NCBI GenBank assembly: GCA_029262715.1
Contig: JAJCYX010000413.1
Location: forward strand, 1-9,478
Origin: Chloroflexota bacterium
Lineage (GTDB): Bacteria > Chloroflexota > Dehalococcoidia > Lucifugimonadales > Lucifugimonadaceae
Reading direction: 5' to 3'
DNA: 9,478 bases
This document shows, piece by piece, positions 1 to 6,563 of the stretch; position 1 is the stretch's first letter, and the number at the start of each line of letters is the position of its first letter. Made by a program: the position numbers and the translations under genes. The notes beneath the pieces were generated by a model that did no database searches, had not been told where the DNA came from, and worked only from the letters and a program-made list of their open reading frames with translations.

Positions 1-2157
1 GATGATGCGGGCAGAGAGCGCCTCATCCATCGCATCGAGAAGCTGGCCGTCTGTCGTGTCCTCAGCCAGCATCTTCAGCACATCGAACCGGAACTGCCTG
101 CCGACCACAGCGGCGATCGTCAGCACCTCATTGCAGCGTTCTGACAGCCGGTCGAGCCTGCGCCCGATGACCTCACGTACACCCTCCGGTATCCGTATCT
201 CCCACGATGTGGTCCCGGCTTTAGATGACTGGCCTGAGGTGATGTCGCCTTCCTGGATTAGAAGCCTTACCGTCTCCGTGACGAAGAGTGGGTTGCCCTC
301 GGTCTGCCTGTAGACGGTATCGACCAGTGCAGTGGGAGGACTTATCCCGGCGGCGATCTCTATGAAGCGCTGCACATCGTGCTTTTGCAGCCCGCGAAGG
401 ACCACCCTCTCGAAGAGCCTTTCTCTGCTCAGGTCACCGAGTGTCACGGACAGCGGGTGCCTCCTGTTCAACTCCATGTCTCGGTAGTTGCCAATGATCA
501 GGATCCGGGAGTTGGCAAGCTCCCGGGCGAAGAACTCCAGCAGCATGAGAGACGGCTTGTCTGACCAGTGCAGGTCTTCGAGCATGAGGACCAGTGGTGT
601 TGCCGCCGCCGTGTTCTTGAAAAAAATGGATATCGAGTCGAACAACCTGAACCGCGCAGACTCAGGGTCTTCTATAGGAGTAGGCGCAGGTATGTCCGTG
701 AGTTTCGCCTTTAGATCAGATACCAATTCGGCGATCACAGGCGCTGTCGAGCCAAGCTGGGCGCGCAATGCGGTTTCGTCTGTTGCTGCCACGTGGCTTC
801 GTATCGCCTGCACCCACGGCCAGTACGGTGGAGCGCCGCCAGACTCGTAGCTCCTGCCCCACAGCACCTCGGCCCCGCGCATAGACGCACATGTGGCGAG
901 CTCCTGGGCGGTGCGGGTCTTGCCGATGCCAGGCTCGCCCACAATGGTCACCATCCTGCCCTTCCCAGAAAGAACCTCCTCGAACGTGGCTTTGAGCTGG
1001 TCCATCTCCCTGTGACGTCCAACGAACACTCCACTGGCCATCGAGTCGAGGGAGCCAGCTCCGTCTTCACGTTCTTCGACAGCAGTGAGGTCTACTGACT
1101 TGAGGGCTGCAAGTACCTCATCAGCATCAGCCGGTCTCTCTGACGGGTCCTTGGCAAGGAGCCGCAGGATCAGGGAGTCGAGTGTCTTGGGTATCTGGGT
1201 GTTGTGCCAGCTTGGCGCAACAGGAGGAGTGTTGATGTGCTGCGAGATGACACCGATGTCGTCATCAGCCATGAAAGGGACGCGGCCTGTGCACATCTCA
1301 TAAAGCATCGCTCCCAGTGAGTAGAAGTCTGCTTTCGGAGTCACCTCACCGCCGGTGGCCTGTTCAGGGGGCATGTAGCTAACAGTTCCTACCATCACTT
1401 TCTCTACGGTAAGGCGTGAACGATCTGTTGCAACAGCTAGACCGAAGTCACCGATCTTTGCTGCACCGTCTTCATCAAGCCAGATGTTGCCTGGTTTCAG
1501 GTCTCGGTGGACGATTCCCTTGCTGTGAGCGAAGACCAGCCCCTGCGCGGTCTGCTGAGCAATCCTGATTGCATCTTCTAAAGCAAGCGGTCCGTCTGCG
1601 TCTTCGATCAGTCCTTCAACATCACCACCGCCCATGAGTGGTTGGACCATATAGGGCTGTGTTGAGGTTCCCACCACCTCTTCACCGAGGTCGTAGATCG
1701 GCATGATGCAGGGGTGTGTTCCCATGCGTCCCATGGCCTGTGCTTCCCGCTTGACCCGTTCCCTTGAGGTCTCGTCTAGTCCCTCTGTCTTGATCAGTGC
1801 GAAGGCAACATCACGGTCGAGTGTGTTGTCGTGAGCGAGGTAGACCTTTTTCTTGCCGCCTTCACCGAGGAACTTAGAAACGGTGTAACGGCCTGAGGCG
1901 AAGGAGGTGGGGGTGTCGGAGTCGGGAACGGGTGCAAGATCAACCGGTACTGGAGCAGTCACAAGGGTTGAGTCCGAGAGCACTCCTGTATCGCGGTGTG
2001 TCGCGTCAAGGAATACACGGGCGTCTTCGTTCTTTGGATCAAGGCGCAGTACCGCGTCACAGGCTGCCTTAACAGCCTCCCAATCTTTGCGCCCGACAGC
2101 TTCGTCTGCCTCGTCAAGCAGACTCTCTATACGCCGCTGTATGCGCTCGCTAGGCAT
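1..2157 (-). CDS. Ser/Thr protein kinase fused to STAND/AAA-type ATPase (partial, C-terminus off the left edge)
   Basis: The frame is open from an ATG at 2157 to base 1, giving 719 residues and no stop. Residues 1-55 are a helical, TPR-like lead. Residues 90-355 are a Hanks-type kinase: LGEGGKKKVY (97-106), VAIK-type lysine K123, HRDLKPGN (217-224), DFG (237-239) and PPE (263-265) in place of APE. From about 378 (VGR) an ATPase follows with Walker A GEPGIGKT (407-414) and Walker B LVLMLEDLHW (522-531), as in PknK-like and adenylate-cyclase-associated ATPases. Such proteins usually end in long helical-repeat or output domains, which would lie outside the window. The role is presumably signalling: phosphorylation coupled to an ATP-driven switch. 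No clear Shine-Dalgarno precedes the ATG. The third glycine of the P-loop is lysine (K103), but the other catalytic residues are intact. The substrate is unknown. Similarity to Dehalococcoidia/SAR202 proteins is from memory. Confidence 0.9.
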   Translation of the reverse strand, partial: MPSERIQRRIESLLDEADEAVGRKDWEAVKAACDAVLRLDPKNEDARVFLDATHRDTGVLSDSTLVTAPVPVDLAPVPDSDTPTSFASGRYTVSKFLGEGGKKKVYLAHDNTLDRDVAFALIKTEGLDETSRERVKREAQAMGRMGTHPCIMPIYDLGEEVVGTSTQPYMVQPLMGGGDVEGLIEDADGPLALEDAIRIAQQTAQGLVFAHSKGIVHRDLKPGNIWLDEDGAAKIGDFGLAVATDRSRLTVEKVMVGTVSYMPPEQATGGEVTPKADFYSLGAMLYEMCTGRVPFMADDDIGVISQHINTPPVAPSWHNTQIPKTLDSLILRLLAKDPSERPADADEVLAALKSVDLTAVEEREDGAGSLDSMASGVFVGRHREMDQLKATFEEVLSGKGRMVTIVGEPGIGKTRTAQELATCASMRGAEVLWGRSYESGGAPPYWPWVQAIRSHVAATDETALRAQLGSTAPVIAELVSDLKAKLTDIPAPTPIEDPESARFRLFDSISIFFKNTAAATPLVLMLEDLHWSDKPSLMLLEFFARELANSRILIIGNYRDMELNRRHPLSVTLGDLSRERLFERVVLRGLQKHDVQRFIEIAAGISPPTALVDTVYRQTEGNPLFVTETVRLLIQEGDITSGQSSKAGTTSWEIRIPEGVREVIGRRLDRLSERCNEVLTIAAVVGRQFRFDVLKMLAEDTTDGQLLDAMDEALSARII

Positions 2158-2161
2158 AGTG

Positions 2162-2210
2162 GCGGCATGATAGCGCAGTCTGCCGCGACGGATTTGGTTG
2201 ACTAGCCGTC
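2162..2210. repeat. Two inverted repeats between integrase and kinase gene; candidate attachment/boundary region
   Basis: The 51 bases separating the integrase stop from the kinase start hold two inverted repeats side by side. GCGGCA (2162-2167) pairs with TGCCGC (2181-2186) across 13 bases, and GACGG (2187-2191) pairs with CCGTC (2206-2210) across 14 bases. A 9-bp palindrome, GCAGTCTGC (2175-2183), sits inside the first. No T-run follows in either direction, so a classical terminator is unlikely. Tyrosine recombinases bind inverted core arms, and att sites commonly lie just beyond int, so this is where the left end of the element would be expected. No second copy was found in the window. Confidence 0.3.
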
Positions 2211-3342
2211 ATTCCCCTGCGAATACAGACTCCATTGCTTTCGCTGCGAGACGCTCCGAGTCCGGCAGTGCGTGAGAATAGATCGACATTGTGATCGCGG
2301 GGTTCGCATGGCCGAGCATTTTCGAAACTACCGGAATTGGCACTCCCTGAGACAGCAGTAGAGACGCGGCACCATGCCTCAGATCGTGGAACCTCAGCGA
2401 CTCGTTCAGGCCTGCGCGCTTCAGCATCGGTCGGAAGTATTGCCGCAACACCGCGTGCCGGTTCAATGGATGACCGATCTCAGTAGTGAACACCAGGTCA
2501 AGTGAATTGGCCCATGCCTTGCCCAGCGCCATTGCTGACTGATTCTGCGTGAGACGATGCGCTCGCAGTGCTGTGACGACAGGCGATGCCACGGTAATGT
2601 CCCTCACTGCTGCTCGTGTCTTGGGCTCGCTCAGTATTGGCTGACCATCAAGGAATTGCAGTGAGCGAGAGATGCTAATGCGCCCGGCGTCGAGATCAAT
2701 TCGATCCCATGTCAGGCCGGTAATCTCACCCACTCTGGCACCCGTCATTAGGGCGAACGTAATTAGCGCCTCAGACTTGGTTCCCCGCGCTGCCTCAATT
2801 AGCGACTTCGCTTCAATTGGGCTGAGAACTGACACCTCTCTGCGCTGTATCCGCGGGAGTCCGCCTGAACCGATCAAACTTGCCGGGTTTCTCACAAGCC
2901 AATCCCGACGGACTGCCCAGTCAAATACGGCCTTCACTACGAAATGCAGGTTGCGAACGGTCTTCGGTGAAACAGTGGTCTGTCGGTAGAGTTGCTCTAG
3001 GTCCGTGACTCGCACCTTGCTCAGACTGTAACCGCCAATTACCGGAATGGCGTGCTTTGCGAGCAGGTCGCGATATGACGTGAAAGTCTTTGGCCTGACT
3101 GTGCCACGTTTGGCGTCCAGCCAGGCGTGACAGACTTGGCGGAACGTGCGGGAGTCATCTTTTACCGGTCTGCCTTCCGCGATCCGTCTCTGGGCGTCTT
3201 GAAGCTTGGAACGGGCTTCTGCCGCGGTCGGAGCGTACACATAGCTACGCTTCCCATTCTGCAGACTCAACTGACCGCACCATCTGCCATCGGCGCGTCT
3301 GAACACAGATCCCTCGTTTTGGCCTCTCCGTCTATTCGTCAA
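2209..3342 (-). CDS. int: Tyrosine-family site-specific integrase
   Basis: This phage-type integrase of 377 residues catalyses integration and excision of the element by site-specific recombination. The N-terminus (about 5-55, NEGSVFRRADGRWCG...) looks like the AP2-like arm-type DNA-binding domain. A SAM-like core-binding domain follows (about 65-160), then the catalytic domain. The full catalytic set is visible: R203 (TGARVGE), K241 (EPKTRAA), H319 and R322 (FHDLRHGAA), H345 (LGHANP) and nucleophile Y355 (SIYSHAL). I chose the TTG at 3342 because a perfect AGGAGG lies 7 bases upstream and the AP2-like domain starts right after it. The open frame runs back to 3543, but that extra stretch overlaps the upstream gene and has no domain character. 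The start overlaps the end of the HTH gene by 11 bases, suggesting translational coupling. The stop lies 51 bases from the kinase gene. Confidence 0.93.
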   Translation of the reverse strand: MTNRRRGQNEGSVFRRADGRWCGQLSLQNGKRSYVYAPTAAEARSKLQDAQRRIAEGRPVKDDSRTFRQVCHAWLDAKRGTVRPKTFTSYRDLLAKHAIPVIGGYSLSKVRVTDLEQLYRQTTVSPKTVRNLHFVVKAVFDWAVRRDWLVRNPASLIGSGGLPRIQRREVSVLSPIEAKSLIEAARGTKSEALITFALMTGARVGEITGLTWDRIDLDAGRISISRSLQFLDGQPILSEPKTRAAVRDITVASPVVTALRAHRLTQNQSAMALGKAWANSLDLVFTTEIGHPLNRHAVLRQYFRPMLKRAGLNESLRFHDLRHGAASLLLSQGVPIPVVSKMLGHANPAITMSIYSHALPDSERLAAKAMESVFAGE

Positions 3343-4258
3343 TTGATTGCCTCCTATCTCGGTCAAGTGCTTGGAACAAGTCTTGTAACAGCAACGCCTC
3401 TTCACTGAGTGATTTTTCGAACTGGGTTTCATTGGGATCAGCATCATCCGAACATTTGGTGCCAATACCGATTTCGTCTGACGGCGGATAATGTTCCGTT
3501 GTATTGGATCGGGGCTGAATAATGACCGGCTGTTGAAGTTCATGCGAGATGTGTAGCACCACCCTGAGAACTACAAACGCTCGGTCGATGTGTTCAAACA
3601 GTCGCTTCGCGACCCGCGGCGCTAGAGCCGTAAGAATGTCAGGTTTGAAGAGCGAAATATGTTTGAGCAAAGGCCATGCCATGGTATGTGGCAGAACAAG
3701 AGTCCTTATAGTCGGGGTCGAGCCAACCCCAGCCTGACGAGCGGTTCTTTCTAAGAGACCTTCATCTCTCCACGGTCGAGTTGCGAGCATCAAATCCAGA
3801 TCATCGGTAGTGGGCGTTTCAGAATTAATGTGGCGCCTGGCGTATTCCTCGACAACCGCCCATTGAGCGAAAACGCTCACGCTTTGGAGAGCAAGTTCGA
3901 GCCGGGTTGCCCAACGTGCTTCCTCCTCGTATAGACCCCTGCCTAACAATCCGTGACTGACTAGGTCAAGCCTGAGTAAGTAGCCAGCGTCCTGTTGCCA
4001 AAGTTCTGGCTGCCATTTCCTCCAGGGAAGCAGTTCATCACGTTGTGTTTTTGTTCCGCTGGCCGCAATCCATTTCGAGACGGCGCGCTGGCTGACCACA
4101 CCCGCCCCATACCGACGCTCAAGTTCCCGGTGGATTCGAACGGCACCCCATCCTTCGCTGTCTTTGAGGACCAGCGATTCTTGTCTGAGTCGGTCGGATC
4201 GTTCCCGACGTCCTGAGGGCAACGGAAGTTGTGCGAGTTGTGCGAGAGATTCGTGCAA
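3332..4258 (-). CDS. HTH-domain protein of unknown role, co-transcribed ahead of the integrase
   Basis: The 308-residue protein has a homeodomain/transposase-like HTH near the N-terminus (about 17-68: RSDRLRQESLVLKDSEGWGAVRIHRELERRYGAGVVSQRAVSKWI). A long mostly helical middle follows (about 75-245, rich in Trp, Leu and Arg), then an acidic tail (260-308). The TTG at 4258 is the likely start. An in-frame stop lies about 20 bases upstream and the next Met is residue 193. No convincing Shine-Dalgarno precedes it. The stop overlaps the integrase start by 11 bases. Position and HTH suggest either a regulator of the int/xis divergent region, as immunity repressors do in satellites, or a recombination accessory factor. 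I do not recognise the family beyond the HTH, and function is inferred from position. Confidence 0.75.
   Translation of the reverse strand: MHESLAQLAQLPLPSGRRERSDRLRQESLVLKDSEGWGAVRIHRELERRYGAGVVSQRAVSKWIAASGTKTQRDELLPWRKWQPELWQQDAGYLLRLDLVSHGLLGRGLYEEEARWATRLELALQSVSVFAQWAVVEEYARRHINSETPTTDDLDLMLATRPWRDEGLLERTARQAGVGSTPTIRTLVLPHTMAWPLLKHISLFKPDILTALAPRVAKRLFEHIDRAFVVLRVVLHISHELQQPVIIQPRSNTTEHYPPSDEIGIGTKCSDDADPNETQFEKSLSEEALLLQDLFQALDRDRRQSIDE
3350..3355 (-). promoter_or_regulatory. Strong Shine-Dalgarno (AGGAGG) fixing the integrase TTG start
   Basis: On the minus strand, AGGAGG lies 7 bases before the TTG at 3342, inside the last codons of the upstream HTH gene. This sets the integrase start well downstream of the first possible codon of the open frame and makes the HTH-int pair a coupled translation unit. 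Confidence 0.85.
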
Positions 4259-4292
4259 TGTGTAAGTGAAACGATCTCATATACAGTGCGAG
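4229..4292. repeat. GTGCGAG repeats flanking the HTH gene start
   Basis: GTGCGAG occurs at 4231-4237 and 4240-4246, where a tandem 9-bp repeat TTGTGCGAG encodes the Leu-Ala-Gln repeats near the HTH protein start. It recurs at 4286-4292 in the control region. The longer context GTGCGAGT-Y-GTGC is shared by the 4231 and 4286 copies, 55 bp apart. They may be operator half-sites on either side of the start codon, or chance plus coding repetition. Confidence 0.35.
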
Positions 4293-4305
4293 TCGTGCAC
4301 CTAAA
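4278..4305 (-). promoter_or_regulatory. Possible promoter for the HTH-integrase pair
   Basis: On the minus strand, a TTTAGG -35-like hexamer (4305-4300) and a TATATG -10-like hexamer (4283-4278) are 16 bases apart, leaving a very short leader before the TTG at 4258. The -35 lies inside the 4294-4314 palindrome, so a protein bound there would block it. Match to consensus is moderate. Confidence 0.3.
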
Positions 4306-4314
4306 CGGTACACG
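4294..4314. promoter_or_regulatory. Imperfect 21-bp palindrome, candidate operator between int and xis units
   Basis: CGTGCACC and GGTACACG are inverted copies matching at 7 of 8 positions around a 5-base centre (TAAAC). The palindrome sits in the 113-base divergent region between the HTH/int start (4258) and the xis start (4372), the usual place for the repressor site that sets integration against excision. Either HTH protein flanking it could be the ligand. Confidence 0.45.
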
Positions 4315-4371
4315 GAACACAATAGACGTATCGTCGTCACTTGTCCATACAGATAGCGGAGCAGAGCCGAA

Positions 4372-4581
4372 ATGCCGAATACCGAATTGCCAGCACTGAT
4401 GTCAGTTGACCGAACCCGTGAGTTCATGGGTCGCCGAGGTCGCGGCTGGGTCTATGACCGGATTAGATCAGGGGACTTTGAGACCGTTGTTGACGGCGGA
4501 CGGAGGTTGATTTTGACCGCGTCTGTCTTGCAATACGTCGAACGGCTGCGAGTAGAGACTCGGATTGCAGAATCTCGATAG
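4372..4581 (+). CDS. xis: Excisionase-like (MerR/AlpA-type) small HTH protein
   Basis: The 69-residue protein has the winged-HTH pattern of excisionase-family proteins. A recognition-helix segment (about 21-36, RRGRGWVYDRIRSGDF) is followed by a short wing and the DGGRRLILTASVLQYVERL segment (41-59). These proteins bend DNA at att sites and direct the integrase towards excision, and some also regulate transcription. The ATG at 4372 has a GGAG about 10 bases upstream. It reads away from the integrase and its last 17 bases overlap the prim-pol start, so the two are probably one operon. The family level is secure; the exact role as xis or as activator is inferred from position. Confidence 0.8.
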   Translation: MPNTELPALMSVDRTREFMGRRGRGWVYDRIRSGDFETVVDGGRRLILTASVLQYVERLRVETRIAESR

Positions 4582-5851
4582 CGCACACCCATCGATGGGC
4601 GGTGCGGCACTTGCACTGCTGAACCTCGGTTTTCATATCCTTCCGCTGCACACAATTCGCAATGGGCGGTGTTCATGCAAAGGGAGAGTTGACGGGTGTA
4701 AACCGGGTAAGCATCCGATGGGATTGCTGGCACCGCACGGTCATCAGAATGCAAGCGCCGATCCGCAGATCGTCATCGATTGGTGGCAGCGCGAACCTGA
4801 TGCAAACATCGGCATCGCGTGCGGACCATCCAGGTTGATCGTCGTCGATGAAGACCCGCGCAATGGTGGAGACGAAACACTCGCATCTCTGAAGTTTGAT
4901 GGCTTCCAATTGCCTGACACGGTTACGTCGAGCACTGGTGGCGGCGGTCACCATTACTTCTACCGTCGTCCGGCCAACATCGTGATCAAGGACACAGTCT
5001 TGGGACCTGGTGTGGAGTTGAAAATCGGTGGTTATGTTGTTGCGCCGCCGTCGATGCACATGTCCGGTACTAGGTATGTATGGCTCAGTGGATCCGATCC
5101 ATTCGATGGCGTGCAAATCATGGATGCACCGGATTGGCTCATTGGAAGGTTGTCACGTGATGAACGCACTGACACGCCAAACACCGATTTAGTTATCGAT
5201 TGGTCGGTTCATTGCCCAAGTGATGTCCTCGCTGCGATTTGCCGGCATCCGCGGCTCGAGCAACTCTGGCGGGCGGAAATCCCACTCATCGGCCAAAAAG
5301 ACGACAGTCCTTCAACATTCCGGTTCCTTTTGCAGGGGCAGTTAGCAGCGCGTAGGTTCATGCGTCAGGAAGTTCTGGATGCTTCCATCGCCTTTACGGC
5401 GCTGCGAAGTGAACACCGACCATCGGACGCAGCTCTGCTGAACGAGATCGATGAGGCATTTGACCGAGCACGGGAGATACCAACGGACACAGCGGTCGCC
5501 CTCAGAGAGAAGCGTGACGGTCCAGAGAAGGCGGTACTGGACGCCGTCGAGCACTGTCAAACGGCGCAAGGGCTGACCGACAAAGCAAAGCGCTTGCTTG
5601 TGGCGCTGTCTAGATACTCACGTAACGGACTTGAAACATGGTGTACTGACGTTCGGCTTGCCATCGATTTGGAATGGGCAATTGAATTAAAACCGAAGGG
5701 CAGTCGCCAGGTCAGGCGCTACAAACAAGAATTGCGCAAGTGCGGCTGCATCACAGAACTAAATCGCCCCGCCCCACGAACGCCCGTCCGCTATCGCCTC
5801 AATACCCGCGAAGCTCACCCCCATCGTAGGACAACGGTGTCCTATGACTAA
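4565..5851 (+). CDS. Prim-pol type replication protein (bifunctional DNA primase/polymerase domain)
   Basis: This 428-residue protein carries an N-terminal archaeo-eukaryotic-type prim-pol domain (about 10-195). A zinc-knuckle-like cluster C36, C38, C45, H50 (CSCKGRVDGCKPGKHP) comes first, then the metal-binding D95-x-D97 (VVDED), TGGGGHHYFY (124-133) and GGYVVAPPS (155-163). This fold makes primers and can extend DNA. Residues about 220-300 resemble primase-associated PriCT-like helices, and 340-412 look like a winged helix with a basic patch. No Walker helicase domain is present, unlike many satellite and plasmid primases, so unwinding would rely on host or other factors. The TTG at 4565 overlaps xis; the ATG at 4595 is an alternative. 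The last codons run into the first palindromic repeat, suggesting the protein initiates replication there, as AICE prim-pols are thought to. Confidence 0.88.
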   Translation: MQNLDSAHPSMGGAALALLNLGFHILPLHTIRNGRCSCKGRVDGCKPGKHPMGLLAPHGHQNASADPQIVIDWWQREPDANIGIACGPSRLIVVDEDPRNGGDETLASLKFDGFQLPDTVTSSTGGGGHHYFYRRPANIVIKDTVLGPGVELKIGGYVVAPPSMHMSGTRYVWLSGSDPFDGVQIMDAPDWLIGRLSRDERTDTPNTDLVIDWSVHCPSDVLAAICRHPRLEQLWRAEIPLIGQKDDSPSTFRFLLQGQLAARRFMRQEVLDASIAFTALRSEHRPSDAALLNEIDEAFDRAREIPTDTAVALREKRDGPEKAVLDAVEHCQTAQGLTDKAKRLLVALSRYSRNGLETWCTDVRLAIDLEWAIELKPKGSRQVRRYKQELRKCGCITELNRPAPRTPVRYRLNTREAHPHRRTTVSYD

Positions 5852-5922
5852 TCCCCAAACGCAGGAAGACGGTGTCCTATGTTTTGAGATGAACGTAGGA
5901 CAGACGTGTCCAGTAAATAAAT
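5825..5922. repeat. Three iteron-like palindromes plus AT-rich tract; candidate origin or operator array
   Basis: Three copies start at 5825, 5860 and 5894, so they are 35 and 34 bp apart. Copy 1 is a perfect inverted repeat, TAGGACA-ACGG-TGTCCTA (5827-5844). Copy 2 (5860-5881) matches copy 1 at 19 of 22 bases, but its left arm is degenerate. Copy 3 (5894-5914) keeps GGACA-GACG-TGTCC. An AT-rich run, GTAAATAAAT (5913-5922), follows, as DNA-unwinding elements do beside iterons. The array spans the prim-pol end and the intergenic space before the next gene. It may be a replication origin bound by prim-pol or the next HTH protein, or a transcriptional operator of that gene. Confidence 0.65.
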
Positions 5923-5950
5923 CACGGCCCCGTCTTACGCACGCGAGGCG

Positions 5951-5955
5951 AGGAG
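5951..5955 (+). promoter_or_regulatory. Shine-Dalgarno (AGGAG) for the 164-residue HTH protein
   Basis: AGGAG lies 7 bases before the ATG at 5963, a near-ideal spacing. This is the best plus-strand ribosome binding site in the window and supports this start and the reality of the gene. Confidence 0.75.
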
Positions 5956-5962
5956 CGGGGGC

Positions 5963-6457
5963 ATGGTTGTAGATCTCCACCAACCCGTGATTTTCTCCCG
6001 CCTTCGCTATCACCACGCAGATTGCCGGTTTGTTGGCAGAGCCACTAGTCCGGAACCAGGTCAACGGTGGGAGGCGATTTACAGATTGGCCGCGCCATGC
6101 TCATCCTGTTTGCCCAAGTCCGAACTAACTTGGTGGCTGCAAAAAATCGCGTCAAGCCACCAAAACTGTTCGCCGTACGCCGTTCTGTCGGATCCGGTCG
6201 AATCGCCAATTGGCCGACCGCGCGCCTTCGATCCAGATACGTTTAGGCGAGTTCTGATACAGGTGAGAGGCGGCAAGAGTTATCGGAAGGTAGCTGAGGC
6301 CATCGCGGATTCTGACGCCGTCTTCTGCACCCGCGCGACGGTTTGGCGCGCCGTCAATGGGTACTCGCCATATGACGGCCCGGAGTACCGGCGTGTAGCT
6401 GCTGAAGTCGGCCTTGAGATCACGCATGTACGGGCACGAAGAAGTAGTGACTCCTAG
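5963..6457 (+). CDS. HTH protein with a CxxC pair, next to the iteron-like array
   Basis: The 164-residue protein shows no close family match. Its N-terminal half has Cys21, C46-x2-C49 and C69 with His residues 17-18, which could bind a metal. The C-terminal half (84-152, GRPRAFDPDTFRRVL...SYRKVAEAI...TRATVWRAVNGYSPYDGPEYRRVAAEVGLE) has the SYRKVA...TVWRAVNGY pattern of an HTH, reminiscent of Xre-like or Sigma-70-region-4-like domains. It follows prim-pol by 111 bases and lies directly after the palindrome array. A reasonable guess is that it binds those repeats as a replication or copy-number regulator. It converges with the NERD gene, 106 bases away, where I see no convincing terminator. 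Confidence 0.7.
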   Translation: MVVDLHQPVIFSRLRYHHADCRFVGRATSPEPGQRWEAIYRLAAPCSSCLPKSELTWWLQKIASSHQNCSPYAVLSDPVESPIGRPRAFDPDTFRRVLIQVRGGKSYRKVAEAIADSDAVFCTRATVWRAVNGYSPYDGPEYRRVAAEVGLEITHVRARRSSDS

Positions 6458-6563
6458 TGACCGAATGGTCTTTGTCTACGCACGCGTGAGGCCGGACGGG
6501 GCTCATATATCAACAATTGCGATATTTCTGCCCAGAATGCCCAGTTGGAGATTTGATCTTGAC

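Noticed and set aside
3343..3543. N-terminal extension of the integrase open frame to 3543 (67 more residues).
   Set aside because: It lies entirely within the upstream HTH gene, lacks domain character, and the perfect AGGAGG points to the TTG at 3342.
3961..4320. A 119-residue minus-strand frame overlapping the start of the HTH gene.
   Set aside because: It is a shadow in another frame; the 308-residue frame has the HTH pattern and is coupled to int.
5925..5962. GCCCCG...CGGGGGC pair as a hairpin or terminator before the 164-residue gene.
   Set aside because: The loop is over 20 bases, there is no T-run, and the right arm overlaps the spacer of a good ribosome binding site.
6458..6563. Short inverted repeats (GACC-GAAT-GGTC and TCTG-CC-CAGA) as a terminator between convergent genes.
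   Set aside because: Stems are only 4 bp and no run of T follows on either strand.
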